Shown one piece after another: positions 11,401-19,139 of a stretch of 41,368 nt of DNA (its first letter is position 1; every line of letters starts with the position of its first letter). Origin of the DNA: JAEULH01 sp034382075 (GTDB lineage: Bacteria; Pseudomonadota; Alphaproteobacteria; Rhodospirillales; Defluviicoccaceae). The notes beneath the pieces were generated by a model. That model did not search any database and was not told where the DNA came from. It saw nothing but the letters and a program-made list of their open reading frames with translations. Location of the stretch: the NCBI GenBank assembly GCA_034382075.1, contig JAXMOZ010000023.1:1-41368 (forward strand), in the 5' to 3' direction. The position numbers and the translations under genes are program-made.

Positions 11401-11982
11401 GACCACCGAGCCGCTGAACAGAATGATGTCCGTCCCCGTCTCTCCGGCGCTCAGCGCGAACTCGGTGCCCTCGATGGTGGCGTTGAGGTACGGCGTGTTG
11501 ATCGACAGCATCCTCGGCTTGCGGCTGAAGGACTGCACCGCGCCGCGGACCAGGCCGAGGAAGGAGCGCTGCTCGGGTTCGGCGGTGATGTCGAGCAGGC
11601 GAATGGTGGTCCGCTCGTCGAGGCGGAGCACCGCGTCGTTCACCAGGGCGATGGCCGCTCGGCTGCGTTCGCCGGCGCGGATGCTGTCGCCCTCGCACAA
11701 ACCATCGTCGCGGCCCGCCTCCGACCACCGGGGCGCGCCGGTGCGCTGCACCTCGACCATGCCTTCGACCGAGACGAGGTTGCCGACGACGGGCGCGCAG
11801 GAGGGCGCGGCCGCCTGACCAGGCGCGACGCCCAGGGCGGCCCAGATGAAGACGACAGCGGGAACCAGCAGGCTCAGGTCGAGAGTGGCTTCTTCAGCCC
11901 AAGCGCAAAAAATGCGACCCGGACGCAAAAGCGAGCTTCCACAGCAGCGCGCGGTGTCGGGCAAGTGCACTCCCGCTGGCAC
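8491..11982 (-). CDS. FecR-TPR-beta-barrel outer-membrane fusion protein
   Basis: About 1,100-1,160 residues. After a signal peptide (LSLLVPAVVFIWAALGVAPG, ending AAA) comes a FecR domain (about 62-205; VEGMVEVQRTG, LRLDERTTIRL, INTPYLNATIEGTEF). A long series of TPR-like helical repeats follows (about 240-600), then a region rich in amphipathic beta-strands (about 650-1163) that ends in ARVNLNF, an outer-membrane-protein C-terminus. The barrel half resembles TonB-dependent receptors, but no plug domain or TonB box is seen; its place is taken by FecR-TPR. The frame has no ATG near the signal peptide: possible starts are GTG 11982, GTG 11970, or TTG 11928 with GGAAG upstream. An in-frame stop just before 11982 sets the limit. 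It follows the CHASE2 cyclase by 160 bp and precedes three exported-protein genes. Confidence 0.85.
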   Translation of the reverse strand: MPAGVHLPDTARCCGSSLLRPGRIFCAWAEEATLDLSLLVPAVVFIWAALGVAPGQAAAPSCAPVVGNLVSVEGMVEVQRTGAPRWSEAGRDDGLCEGDSIRAGERSRAAIALVNDAVLRLDERTTIRLLDITAEPEQRSFLGLVRGAVQSFSRKPRMLSINTPYLNATIEGTEFALSAGETGTDIILFSGSVVAANDQGKVRIESGEAASAAPGQPPQSRLVVRPRDAVSWALFYPPAFSVGAGGDWPAELRPAAAAAGRGDTVAAFADLERVAPAARGARFHLLRAALLLDVGRVDEASAELDLAVRQDPDLGSAYALRSVIETVGNRPKQARAAADRAVTLQPEAAAPLIALSYADQAEFDLPAARSALERAVINEPQNGLAWARLAELRLMQGERNGARAAAERASELDPKLARTQIARGFAALSSFRTGEAKRAFAEAIDRDAADPLPWLGQGLARIREGDLRAGRRDIEIATGLNGNSAILHAYLGKAYFEENRTALAAEQFAIATELDPNDPTAFLYDGILLQTRNQPVAALSQIDRSIALNDNRAVYRSRLALDADRAARQTSLARVYNDLGFTQLGQNQSTQSLALDPGNGSAHRFLSDTYLSVRRREISRVSELLQAQMLQDVNLNPVQPSISETNLNIVSRGGPGDAGFNEFTPMFERNGAQLNVTGLVGNDNTYGGEAVVSGLYDRFSVSGGGFYYDTDGWRTNNDLNHKIGSFFAQAAVTPKLNIQGEFRHRDSEFGDLPFNFDRNAFIRDENNEQTVDMARVGLRYSPSANADVLVSFIHSERDEKRKQTIPFADPVLGAIDIENKARVDDDANQIETAGIYRWDRVNLTGGFGYYDVQRDVRIATAFAGEPLPDFRQKPDISDYRGYLYTNVVYPETVTWTLGASIDRYREDDFDVDKLNPKVGARWAVTPDVSLRAAYFRVVKPPLVANRTLEPTQIAGFNQFFDDINGTASTRWGLGADWAVTRTLSVGAEATWRTFDEPTTVISETGSTTTDTESGDEELHRLYAYWTPFERWAFSTGLSYDKYKIDRFEGDPLPEEVETITAPLNVTYFHPGGLFAGGGVSYVHQKVDRLPEFSNQGSSTFAVVDVGAGYRLANRRGIASVSVRNLFDSAFQYQDDSYREFRDEPYVGPYFPERTFVARVNLNF

Positions 11983-12142
11983 TTGTTACTCTTTTTGTGG
12001 AAGAGACTGTGCAACGGGATCCAAATCCTGCCAAGCTCTTTTCATCCGGCAGCACCCAAACCCGCCGCATTATCGTCTATGCGCTAAATCAACGTGCATA
12101 TGCTCGCTTATATGCCTGCGCAATGGGCAAGTTTCATTTTTC

Positions 12143-14380
12143 TTACTTTGAGTCCAGCCGAATGATGGCGGGATCCTCTTCGCCTTTTGGTTGGGTCTGG
12201 TACTGGCGGCACCTCGCCAGCAGGAACAGCCCCGGTCCATCCTCCGGGAACTCGGCGAGCAGCGCCTCCAGACGCGCCGCCGCGCCGGGCCAGTCGTGCC
12301 GGTCGAACAGGGCCAGCGCCTCGGCGTAGCGGTCGCAGAGCCTGCGCTCCGGAGGCAGGGCCGAGCCCAGGCGGGCGACGATCTGGTTGATGGCGGTGGG
12401 TTGGCTCTTGCCGACGAACACGAACCGGCCGAGCGGCCGCAGCAGCAGGCCGTCGACGCCGGCGGTCACCGTGTCGGAGGCCAGCAGCGCCGTGTTCAGC
12501 CGCTTGTTCAGGCTCTCGATCCGCGACGCGGCGTTGGCGCAGTCGCCGACGATGCTGTAGACGAACCGGCCGCCGCCGCCGGCGTGGCCGACATAGATCG
12601 ACCCCGCCTCGAGGCCCACCCGCGGCGACAGCCGGATCGGCTGGTGCCGGCGGTTGAAGTCTTCGATGGCCTCGAGGGTGTCGAGCCCGGCGAGCACGGC
12701 GCGGCGGCGCACCTCGGCGTTGGGCTCGGGCGCGGTCCAGGCGCACATGATCGCATCGGCGCGGAACTCGGTGACGTCGACCCCGTGGCGCTTGAGCGGC
12801 GCGGCGATGGTGTCGAAGTAGTCGTTGAGAAAGACGGCCAGCTCCTTCGGCGCCATCGTTTCCGCGAGCGTCGAGAACCCAGCCATGTCGGTGGCGAAGC
12901 AGGTGGCGTAGACCACCTTGTTGATGGCGTCGGCTTCCCGGCCGCCGGCGGTCAAGGCCTTCACCGCGCTGTCCGGCAGGTAGTAGCTGATCGCCTGCGC
13001 CGCGCGGGTCTTTTGCCGCCGCTCGAACAGGTATTGCCCGAGCAGGCCGACGAACAGCGCGATGGGAAGCTGCACCAGCAGCGGAACGACCAGCGGCAGC
13101 CAGGTGTCGGCCCGGCCGAAGGCGAGCTGGGCGAGGACGGCATAGGCCGCCCCCAGCGCCAGGGCCAAGGGCACGCCGATGAGCGCCGGCAGCAAGAAGA
13201 CGCCGGCTCCGACCGCGAGCCCGAAAGCACCGGTGATGGCGACGGTCTGCCAGGTGCCGCTGACCTGCAGGGTCCTGTCGGTCGCGAGGTTGGCAAAAGC
13301 CGTGGCCATGATCTCGACGCCGCTCAGGTCGACGCCGTCGCTGCGGGTGAAGACGCTGTAGAAGCGGTCCGGCTGGCCGGGATCGTAGAGATCGGAGTAG
13401 CCGACGAAGGCGACCTTGCCCTGCAGATCGAGCCGGCCCGTGGATCCCCCATCGGCGTTGATCACCGCGTCGTAGGAGAGCCTCGGCAGCGTCCCGGGCG
13501 GGCCGTAGAAGTTGAGGTAGCGGTTCGCCGGGCCGTCGTAGAGGCTGGCCAGAGCCTTCAGCAGCGGCTGCGCCCCCGCAGCGGCCGGCTCCGCGGCCAG
13601 GGCTTGCGTCAGCACCGGGCCGCCGCGGCGCTGCACCTCCCGGCGGATCGCGTCCATCGCGTTGCGCAGCGCCGGATGCGGGCCCAGCTCCTCCGGCCGC
13701 TCCGGCAGCAGCGCCGCCTGTTCCCGGAGCCCCGCCCGGCGCAGCAGCTCCAGCCACGCCGCGTGGAGCGTCCTTGCATGGAGCTGCAAGGCCAGCGCGA
13801 CGATGGTCGGCGCGTCGCCGCCGCTGGTCTTGAAGGTCCAGAAGTCGTGGACCGCGACGTCCAGCTTCGGCAGCGGGAACGAGCCGATGGCCTTGGCCGC
13901 CTCGGCGAGCGCATCGGCGGGCTCGCCCACCTGCTCCACCCATTGCCAGCCGGTCTGCGCCCCGGTGGCGCCGATGATCGGCACCCGCCGACCGTCGAGG
14001 CGTTCGTACAGCACCACCCGGTCGGCGGCGCGGATGGTGTTTGCGAAGGTGCCGTCCTCGGCAAAGGATTTGGGCCGCTCCAGGTCGAGGTCGAAGACGA
14101 TGGCGGAGGCGCCGGCCTCGACCAGGCGGTCCGTCAGCTTGGCGTGTACCTCCCTCGACCAGTCGCGCGGCAGCGGCGGCAGGCCGAGGCGGCGGGCCGC
14201 GTCGGGGTAGATGGCGACGACGACGGCGTCGTCCGGCGGCGAGATCGGCCCCCGCAGCGAGAACAGGTGCGCGAGGCCGATGCCCTTTTCCAGCTCGTAG
14301 CCGACCGGCGAGAGCGACAGCAACGCCCCGCACAGCCCGGTGACGACGCCGACCAGTAATCCCTTGATCCACCGCGGCAT
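12143..14380 (-). CDS. CHASE2-domain class III nucleotide cyclase
   Basis: A 745-residue membrane protein: N-terminal helix (about 5-25), extracytoplasmic CHASE2 sensor (about 30-370), three membrane helices (about 377-450), class III cyclase domain (about 488-665) and a short C-terminal TPR-like tail. Metal-binding aspartates are D498 (FATDMAGFS) and D542 (FRADAIM). The transition-state Asn and Arg are N616 and R620 (ANAASRIE). The purine-selecting Lys of adenylate cyclases aligns with E538, and the second selecting position is S609 (YSIVGD). Glu at the first position is typical of guanylate cyclases, so cGMP, or another or no product, is possible. CHASE2 cyclases are known to occur near FecR-domain genes, as here. 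Confidence 0.93.
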   Translation of the reverse strand: MPRWIKGLLVGVVTGLCGALLSLSPVGYELEKGIGLAHLFSLRGPISPPDDAVVVAIYPDAARRLGLPPLPRDWSREVHAKLTDRLVEAGASAIVFDLDLERPKSFAEDGTFANTIRAADRVVLYERLDGRRVPIIGATGAQTGWQWVEQVGEPADALAEAAKAIGSFPLPKLDVAVHDFWTFKTSGGDAPTIVALALQLHARTLHAAWLELLRRAGLREQAALLPERPEELGPHPALRNAMDAIRREVQRRGGPVLTQALAAEPAAAGAQPLLKALASLYDGPANRYLNFYGPPGTLPRLSYDAVINADGGSTGRLDLQGKVAFVGYSDLYDPGQPDRFYSVFTRSDGVDLSGVEIMATAFANLATDRTLQVSGTWQTVAITGAFGLAVGAGVFLLPALIGVPLALALGAAYAVLAQLAFGRADTWLPLVVPLLVQLPIALFVGLLGQYLFERRQKTRAAQAISYYLPDSAVKALTAGGREADAINKVVYATCFATDMAGFSTLAETMAPKELAVFLNDYFDTIAAPLKRHGVDVTEFRADAIMCAWTAPEPNAEVRRRAVLAGLDTLEAIEDFNRRHQPIRLSPRVGLEAGSIYVGHAGGGGRFVYSIVGDCANAASRIESLNKRLNTALLASDTVTAGVDGLLLRPLGRFVFVGKSQPTAINQIVARLGSALPPERRLCDRYAEALALFDRHDWPGAAARLEALLAEFPEDGPGLFLLARCRQYQTQPKGEEDPAIIRLDSK

Positions 14381-14495
14381 CCGGCCGCCCCGCGAAACGC
14401 TGACCCGGTCGGGTCAATCGCACGTGGAGCGCCGGAAGTCCACCATCCAGGGGCCGCGGCACGGACCTTGACGAACCCGCGCCGGGAGCAACGCG

Positions 14496-15026
14496 ATGAG
14501 CAAGACCGCGGACAAGTCCGATCCGAAGCTGTGGGACAAGGTCAAGAACGAGGTTACGCGAAGCGGCAAGGGCGGCGGACCCGGCCAGTGGTCGGCGCGC
14601 AAGGCGCAGATGGCGGTGCAGGAGCACGAGAAGCGCGGCGGTCATCAGGGCGGCGACGAAGAGGACACCTCGCTCCGCAAACGGACGAACGGGCAGAACG
14701 CCGGCGGCGGCGACGACACCGAGGCGGAGGGAGCCCGGCCGGGGCGAGCTCATGGGCGAGTGCGGCCGGGTCGACACTCGTCAGTAGGTCTGCTTCGTCG
14801 GTCGAAACAGAATCTCGTTCACGTCAACGTCTTCCGGCTGGCTGATCGCGAACGCCACCATGCGCGCGAAAGACTCTGCCGGAATAGCTTGAGCATACGC
14901 CTGCTTCACGCGCTCGGCAGCGACCGGATCCGTGACCGTGCTTGGGAGCTCGGTTGCCACCGCACCGGGCGAGATGACGGTGGTGCGCAGATTGTAGGGT
15001 TTCGTTTCCTGCCGCAGGCCCTCTGA
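14496..15026 (+). CDS. DUF5872-like protein, C-terminus probably damaged
   Basis: The first 60 residues match a small family as I remember it: DPKLWDKVKNEVTRSGKGG followed by the hallmark GPGQWSARKAQMAVQEHEK and a Gly/Glu-rich stretch. The start has GGGAG upstream. After about residue 60 the family continuation is not recognisable. The frame instead runs on as Arg-rich low-complexity sequence and overlaps the SDR gene on the other strand by 246 bp, which is unlikely for a real protein. Other frames after position 14680 give no convincing continuation either. I read this as a gene that lost its C-terminus by frameshift or rearrangement. The intact part may still be translated. Confidence 0.5.
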   Translation: MSKTADKSDPKLWDKVKNEVTRSGKGGGPGQWSARKAQMAVQEHEKRGGHQGGDEEDTSLRKRTNGQNAGGGDDTEAEGARPGRAHGRVRPGRHSSVGLLRRSKQNLVHVNVFRLADRERHHARERLCRNSLSIRLLHALGSDRIRDRAWELGCHRTGRDDGGAQIVGFRFLPQAL

Positions 15027-15518
15027 AAGCGCCCGCACCGCGTGTTTGGTGGCGGCATAAACCGCGCTGCCTGGGCCAACCTTATGCCCTGCCACCGAGG
15101 AGACGTTGATGATGTGGCCGCTCTTCTGCGTTCTCATGTGCGGCAGGGCGGCGGCGATGCCGTACAGCACGCCCCTTAGGTTGACGTCGATCATCCGGTC
15201 CCATTCCTCGACATGCAGAAGTTCGAGGCGGGAACTTGGCATCAGGCCGGCATTGTTGATCATGACGTCGATGCGGCCGTGGAGAGCGACGGCACCGTCG
15301 ACCAAACGCTTCACCTGTTCCAGCTCGCTGACGTCAGTTTGCATCACCGCATCGCCGCTGAGGCCGAGGTCCATTGCCAGCGCCTGAAGGCGGTTGAGCC
15401 TCCGCGCGCCCAGCACGATCTTGGCGCCGCCGCCGTGAAGGAGCCGCGCCGCCGCTTCGCCAAGGCCGCTGGAAGCGCCGGTAATGACGATCACTTTGCC
15501 TTCTATGCCGATGGCCAT
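14781..15518 (-). CDS. Short-chain dehydrogenase/reductase (SDR)
   Basis: A 245-residue cytosolic oxidoreductase with a Rossmann fold. Seen: cofactor loop TGASSGLG (13-20), NNAG (88-91), and the catalytic S141, Y154 and K158 in NVSSVAG...YAATK. GARR after the second strand suggests NADP(H) preference. The closest types by eye are YdfG/oxidoreductases of unassigned substrate acting on small hydroxy compounds. The ATG at 15518 has a long GAGGAGAGGGGG upstream, so the longer frame from 15608 is rejected. It follows the uracil-DNA glycosylase gene by 46 bp on the same strand and may be co-transcribed, with no obvious functional tie. Substrate unknown. Confidence 0.9.
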   Translation of the reverse strand: MAIGIEGKVIVITGASSGLGEAAARLLHGGGAKIVLGARRLNRLQALAMDLGLSGDAVMQTDVSELEQVKRLVDGAVALHGRIDVMINNAGLMPSSRLELLHVEEWDRMIDVNLRGVLYGIAAALPHMRTQKSGHIINVSSVAGHKVGPGSAVYAATKHAVRALSEGLRQETKPYNLRTTVISPGAVATELPSTVTDPVAAERVKQAYAQAIPAESFARMVAFAISQPEDVDVNEILFRPTKQTY

Positions 15519-15564
15519 GAGTGTTTCCCCCTCTCCTCGAGTCTTATGATCGACATGAGCTGGC

Positions 15565-17037
15565 TCATGCGGCCAGCGCCTCGCGGGCAAGGCGCAGATC
15601 GTCGACAAAGCGGGCGTACTCCCGGTCCTTGGCCTCCTGGTCGGGAAGGCGAAGGAGATAGGAAGGATGCACCGTCAGCAGCGCCCGCTGCCCCTGGCGG
15701 AGATCGATGACCCTGCCCCGCTCGCGGCCGATCTTGACGTCGCGGGCGAAAACGCCGCGCCCGGCGGTGGCGCCCATGGCAACGACAAGCCTGGGCGCGA
15801 CCGCCTCGATCTCGGCGTCGAGCCAGTAGCGGCAGGTGTCGATCTCGAACACGCTGGGCTTCTGGTGCAGCCTGCGGGTGCCGCGGATCAGGAACTTGAA
15901 GTGCTTGACCGCATTGCTGACGTAGACGCCCGCGCGATCGATGCCGGCCTCGGCCAGCGCCCGGTCGAGCACCGCCCCCGCGGGGCCCACGAACGGCCGC
16001 CCCGCCAGATCCTCCTTGTCTCCCGGCTGTTCGCCCACCAGCATCAGCGCCGCGTCCGCCGGACCCTCGCCGAACACCGTCTGGGTCGCCGGCTCCCACA
16101 GCGGGCAGCGGCGGCACCCGCCGGCCTCTTCCTTGAGCCGGGCGAGATCGGGCAACGCCATGCTCTCCTCCGCGGTCGGTGAGCCTGCCGCTCTTGCTCC
16201 TGACGCAATCCGTGCGGCGCGAAGCGGCGCCGGTGCGGGAGGTGCGGCGATCATCGCCTCGGCCCGCTGCCCGGCGGCGGCGGCAAGCGGGGCGATGAGG
16301 GACGCCTCAGGCAGGTTCTTCCAGTACTTTACCGGCATCTGCGCCTTCATCGCGGCGGTGTTCAGCCGCGCCGGGTTGAAGATGCTGGCGTAGTAGGTGC
16401 GCCAATACTCCTCGAGCGCGTCCTCGCTGGGCACGTCGCGTTTGCTGGCGCCGGCTCCGAACGAGAGCCGTTGGAGGTCCCAGCGGGCGCTGGCCTCCGG
16501 GGTCAGGATCGACCAGCGCATGCTGGCGAAGCGTTCGGCAAAAAACGGCGCGGTCTGGGCGAGGATGTGGTGCTCCGGCTCGAACCAGGCGACGTAGACC
16601 GGCTCTCCCGCCTCGCCGGCAACCTCGCGGAAACGGACGAACGCCTTCATCTTGTGGATGTCGCGGCGCACGGCCTGGGTCATCGCCGCCAGCCGGCGCA
16701 CCTCGGGGTCCGCGGCGGCATCCAGCAGATGCCGCTCGCCGCCGCGGGCGATGCGCCACAGCATCGCATAAAGAAGGGCGAAGCGTTCTGGGTCGCGGTG
16801 GCAGATGGCGCTGCGCGCCGCCTCGACGAACCGGCGGGGAACTGCGGGGGATGCAGCCGCGGAGGCAGCGGGCGCCTCGTCGGACGCCGGGTCCTCCGCC
16901 GGGGATGCAAACAGATCGGTCGCCGCCTCGACGCGCCAGAGCACCGCCTCCGGAGGCTGCGCGTCGGCCAGCAGCCGGCGCGCCTCGGCGCGCCACGCCT
17001 CGAAGTCGGCCTCGCCCGCCAGCGTGACCTCGATCAT
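15565..17037 (-). CDS. udgX: DUF4130 - UdgX-type uracil-DNA glycosylase fusion
   Basis: A 490-residue DNA-repair protein. Residues 1-250 form the DUF4130 domain (DNA metabolism protein that accompanies UDG domains). Residues 295-490 are a UDG-fold domain with motif A GEQPGDKEDLAGRPFVGPAG (335-354), the UdgX-specific R-loop RGTRRLHQKP with H391, and motif B TVHPSYLLR (455-463). In UdgX this His attacks the sugar after uracil removal and leaves the enzyme covalently bound to DNA. Iron-sulfur ligands visible are C308, C311 and C402; where family 4 UDGs have a Cys, this protein has H379 (NAVKHFKF), as I recall for UdgX. The ATG overlaps the radical-SAM gene stop by four bases, so the two are coupled. 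Confidence 0.93.
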   Translation of the reverse strand: MIEVTLAGEADFEAWRAEARRLLADAQPPEAVLWRVEAATDLFASPAEDPASDEAPAASAAASPAVPRRFVEAARSAICHRDPERFALLYAMLWRIARGGERHLLDAAADPEVRRLAAMTQAVRRDIHKMKAFVRFREVAGEAGEPVYVAWFEPEHHILAQTAPFFAERFASMRWSILTPEASARWDLQRLSFGAGASKRDVPSEDALEEYWRTYYASIFNPARLNTAAMKAQMPVKYWKNLPEASLIAPLAAAAGQRAEAMIAAPPAPAPLRAARIASGARAAGSPTAEESMALPDLARLKEEAGGCRRCPLWEPATQTVFGEGPADAALMLVGEQPGDKEDLAGRPFVGPAGAVLDRALAEAGIDRAGVYVSNAVKHFKFLIRGTRRLHQKPSVFEIDTCRYWLDAEIEAVAPRLVVAMGATAGRGVFARDVKIGRERGRVIDLRQGQRALLTVHPSYLLRLPDQEAKDREYARFVDDLRLAREALAA

Positions 17038-18260
17038 GTGGCGAACAGGTCCAGCTGGCGCGGCGGCGGCGCCAGCCGCTGGCGCAGGCCATCGGCGTCG
17101 ATGGCGCCGGCGCGCGGGCGGTAGTCGGCGGTGATCACGAACGGCATGACCTTGCGCAGCGGCACCCGCAGCCGGCCGAGGTCATCCAGGCGAACGGCGC
17201 CGTGGCGGCGCGATGCCAGGATCTTCGCCACCGTCCGCGCGCCCAGCCCGGGGATGCGCAGCAGCACCTCGCGGGGCGCGGTGTTGACGTCGACCGGGAA
17301 GTGCTCGCGGTGCGCCAGCGCCCAGGCCAGCTTCGGGTCCATGGACAGATCCAGCATGCCGGTGGCGCAGGAGCCGGCGATCTCGTCCACCTCGAAGTCG
17401 TAGAAGCGGAGCAGCCAGTCGGCCTGGTAGAGCCGGTGCTCGCGCAAAAGCGGCGCCGGCTTCAGCGGCAGCCCGGCGCTGGCGTCGGGGATCGGGCTGA
17501 ACGCGGAATAGTAAACCCGGCGCAAGCCGTACGCGGCGTAGAGCCGGGCGCTGGTCGCAAGGATCGCTTCGTCGCTGGTCGCGTCGGCGCCGATGATCAT
17601 CTGCGTGCTCTGCCCAGCCGGGGCGAACCGCGGCGCCTTGCGCTCGGCCTTGGCCTCGTCGATCCGGAGCTTCAGCCCGCCCATTTGCGCCCGGATGCGG
17701 CCCGCGTCCTTCTCCGGGGCAAGCTCCTTCAGGCTCTGCTCGGACGGCAGCTCGACGTTGACGCTGAGCCGGTCGGCGTGAAGCCCGGCTTCGGCCAGCG
17801 CCTCGGGGGAGGCGTCGGGCACCGCCTTGAGGTGGATGTAGCCGCGAAAGCCATGGTCCAGCCGCAGCCTCCGCGCCACCTCGGCCATCTGCTCCATGGT
17901 GTAGTCGGGGTTGCGGATGACCCCCGAACTCAAGAACAGCCCCTCGATGTAGTTGCGCTTGTAGAAGGCGATGGTGAGGTCGACCACCTCGTCGACGCTG
18001 AACCGGGCCCGGCGGACGTTGCTGGAGCGGCGGTTGACGCAGTAGAGGCAGTCGTAGGTGCAGAAGTTGGTGAGCAGGATCTTCAGCAGCGAGATGCAGC
18101 GGCCGTCGGGGGCGAAGCTGTGGCAGATGCCCATGCTCTGCGTGGAGCCGATGCCGCCGTTACCGGGCGCGGACGAGCGCTTGGGCGCGCCGCTGGAGGC
18201 GCAGGACGCGTCGTACTTCGCCGCGTCGGCCAGGATCTCCAGCTTTTCCTTCAGCTCCAT
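17034..18260 (-). CDS. Putative DNA modification/repair radical SAM protein
   Basis: A 408-residue protein with the 4Fe-4S/SAM motif CTYDCLYC (C67, C71, C74) at the start of a TIM-barrel core, and a C-terminal helix-hairpin-helix region (VNTAPREVLLRIPGLGARTVAKIL) that suggests DNA binding. This family is known to occur beside the UDG/DUF4130 protein, often as a two-gene operon, as here with a 4-bp ATGA overlap. The reaction is not established; a role in repairing or editing damaged bases is inferred. It is the first gene of the unit. Further conserved cysteines at C20 and C46 could hold extra metal. Confidence 0.92.
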   Translation of the reverse strand: MELKEKLEILADAAKYDASCASSGAPKRSSAPGNGGIGSTQSMGICHSFAPDGRCISLLKILLTNFCTYDCLYCVNRRSSNVRRARFSVDEVVDLTIAFYKRNYIEGLFLSSGVIRNPDYTMEQMAEVARRLRLDHGFRGYIHLKAVPDASPEALAEAGLHADRLSVNVELPSEQSLKELAPEKDAGRIRAQMGGLKLRIDEAKAERKAPRFAPAGQSTQMIIGADATSDEAILATSARLYAAYGLRRVYYSAFSPIPDASAGLPLKPAPLLREHRLYQADWLLRFYDFEVDEIAGSCATGMLDLSMDPKLAWALAHREHFPVDVNTAPREVLLRIPGLGARTVAKILASRRHGAVRLDDLGRLRVPLRKVMPFVITADYRPRAGAIDADGLRQRLAPPPRQLDLFAT

Positions 18261-18344
18261 GGACTTGCCCCGGCCCGTGCCACCCGCCTGCGTTCGATAT
18301 CTGTTCCGCCGCCCGCCGGCGCAAGAGGCTCGGGCGCGCCGCCG

Positions 18345-18923
18345 CTAATACGGCAGGCCGCCCGCCCGCGCCGCCTTCAAGGCCTTGGCGTACCACTCGA
18401 ACTCCGCAAGGAAGCGGCCCACCCGCCGCTTGGGCCCGTCGTCCAGCGGCACGCCGTCCTCGTCGAACTGCTGGCCCACCTTGGGCACCGGGTAGAGCGA
18501 CGGGATCGACGGCATGCCGAGCTCGGCCAGGGTCGCGCGGAGCTGCATGGCCGCCCGCACCCCGCCGAAGGCGCCCGCGGAATAGCAGGCGATCGCCGAC
18601 GGCCGCCAGAACCACTCCTCGAGGAAGTGGTCGAGCAGGTTCTTCAACGCCGGCGGGATGCCGTGGTTGTACTCGCCGCTGACGATGACGAACCCGTCCG
18701 CCTTGCGCAGGCGGGCGCCCATGTCCTCCATCGCCGCGGGCGCCTCGCCCTTGAGGTACTCCTTGTACATCCGGTCCAAGAGCGGCAGGCGCACCTCCAG
18801 CGGGTCGATGAGGTGGGGCCGGTGCCCGCGGTCCTCGAGTTCGCGAACGAGGAAGCGGGCGAGCTTGATGCCCTGGCGGGCGCTCCTGACCGAGCCGTAG
18901 ACGACGACGAGATCGAGTGACAT
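18345..18923 (-). CDS. NADPH-dependent FMN reductase family protein
   Basis: A 192-residue flavodoxin-like protein. VVYGSVRSARQGIKLARFL is the phosphate-binding loop for FMN, and GEYNHGIPPALKNLLDHF is the hallmark of the NADPH-dependent FMN reductase/azoreductase-like family. Such enzymes reduce free flavins, quinones or chromate-like oxidants in the cytosol. The ATG at 18923 has GGAAGGAGAGGAAAA upstream, a strong ribosome site. It is separated from the radical-SAM gene downstream by 84 bp. The substrate cannot be read from the sequence. Confidence 0.9.
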   Translation of the reverse strand: MSLDLVVVYGSVRSARQGIKLARFLVRELEDRGHRPHLIDPLEVRLPLLDRMYKEYLKGEAPAAMEDMGARLRKADGFVIVSGEYNHGIPPALKNLLDHFLEEWFWRPSAIACYSAGAFGGVRAAMQLRATLAELGMPSIPSLYPVPKVGQQFDEDGVPLDDGPKRRVGRFLAEFEWYAKALKAARAGGLPY

Positions 18924-19139
18924 GCGCTTTTCCTCTCCTTCCCCGAGTGCCGGCGGAGCCCGCGGCCGCGGCCTCGCCGCAAGCCCCGCTTCGGCAACAC
19001 TAGCCGCTTGCCGGCGGCGTTGCACCGGCCGGCCGCAAATGAGATGGTGCCGGCCCTCGAGTCATCCGCCGGCCCCGGCCCGCGAAGAAGCCGGCACAGA
19101 ACAACCAGCACAGAACAACCAGCAGAGAAGGAGAGTTGC

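Noticed and set aside
7378..12087. Plus-strand frame of about 1,570 codons opposite the FecR-barrel genes
   Set aside because: Low-complexity Arg/Gly/Val-rich sequence antisense to well-supported genes; an effect of high GC in third codon positions.
12191..14359. Plus-strand frame of about 720 codons opposite the cyclase
   Set aside because: Antisense shadow without family resemblance.
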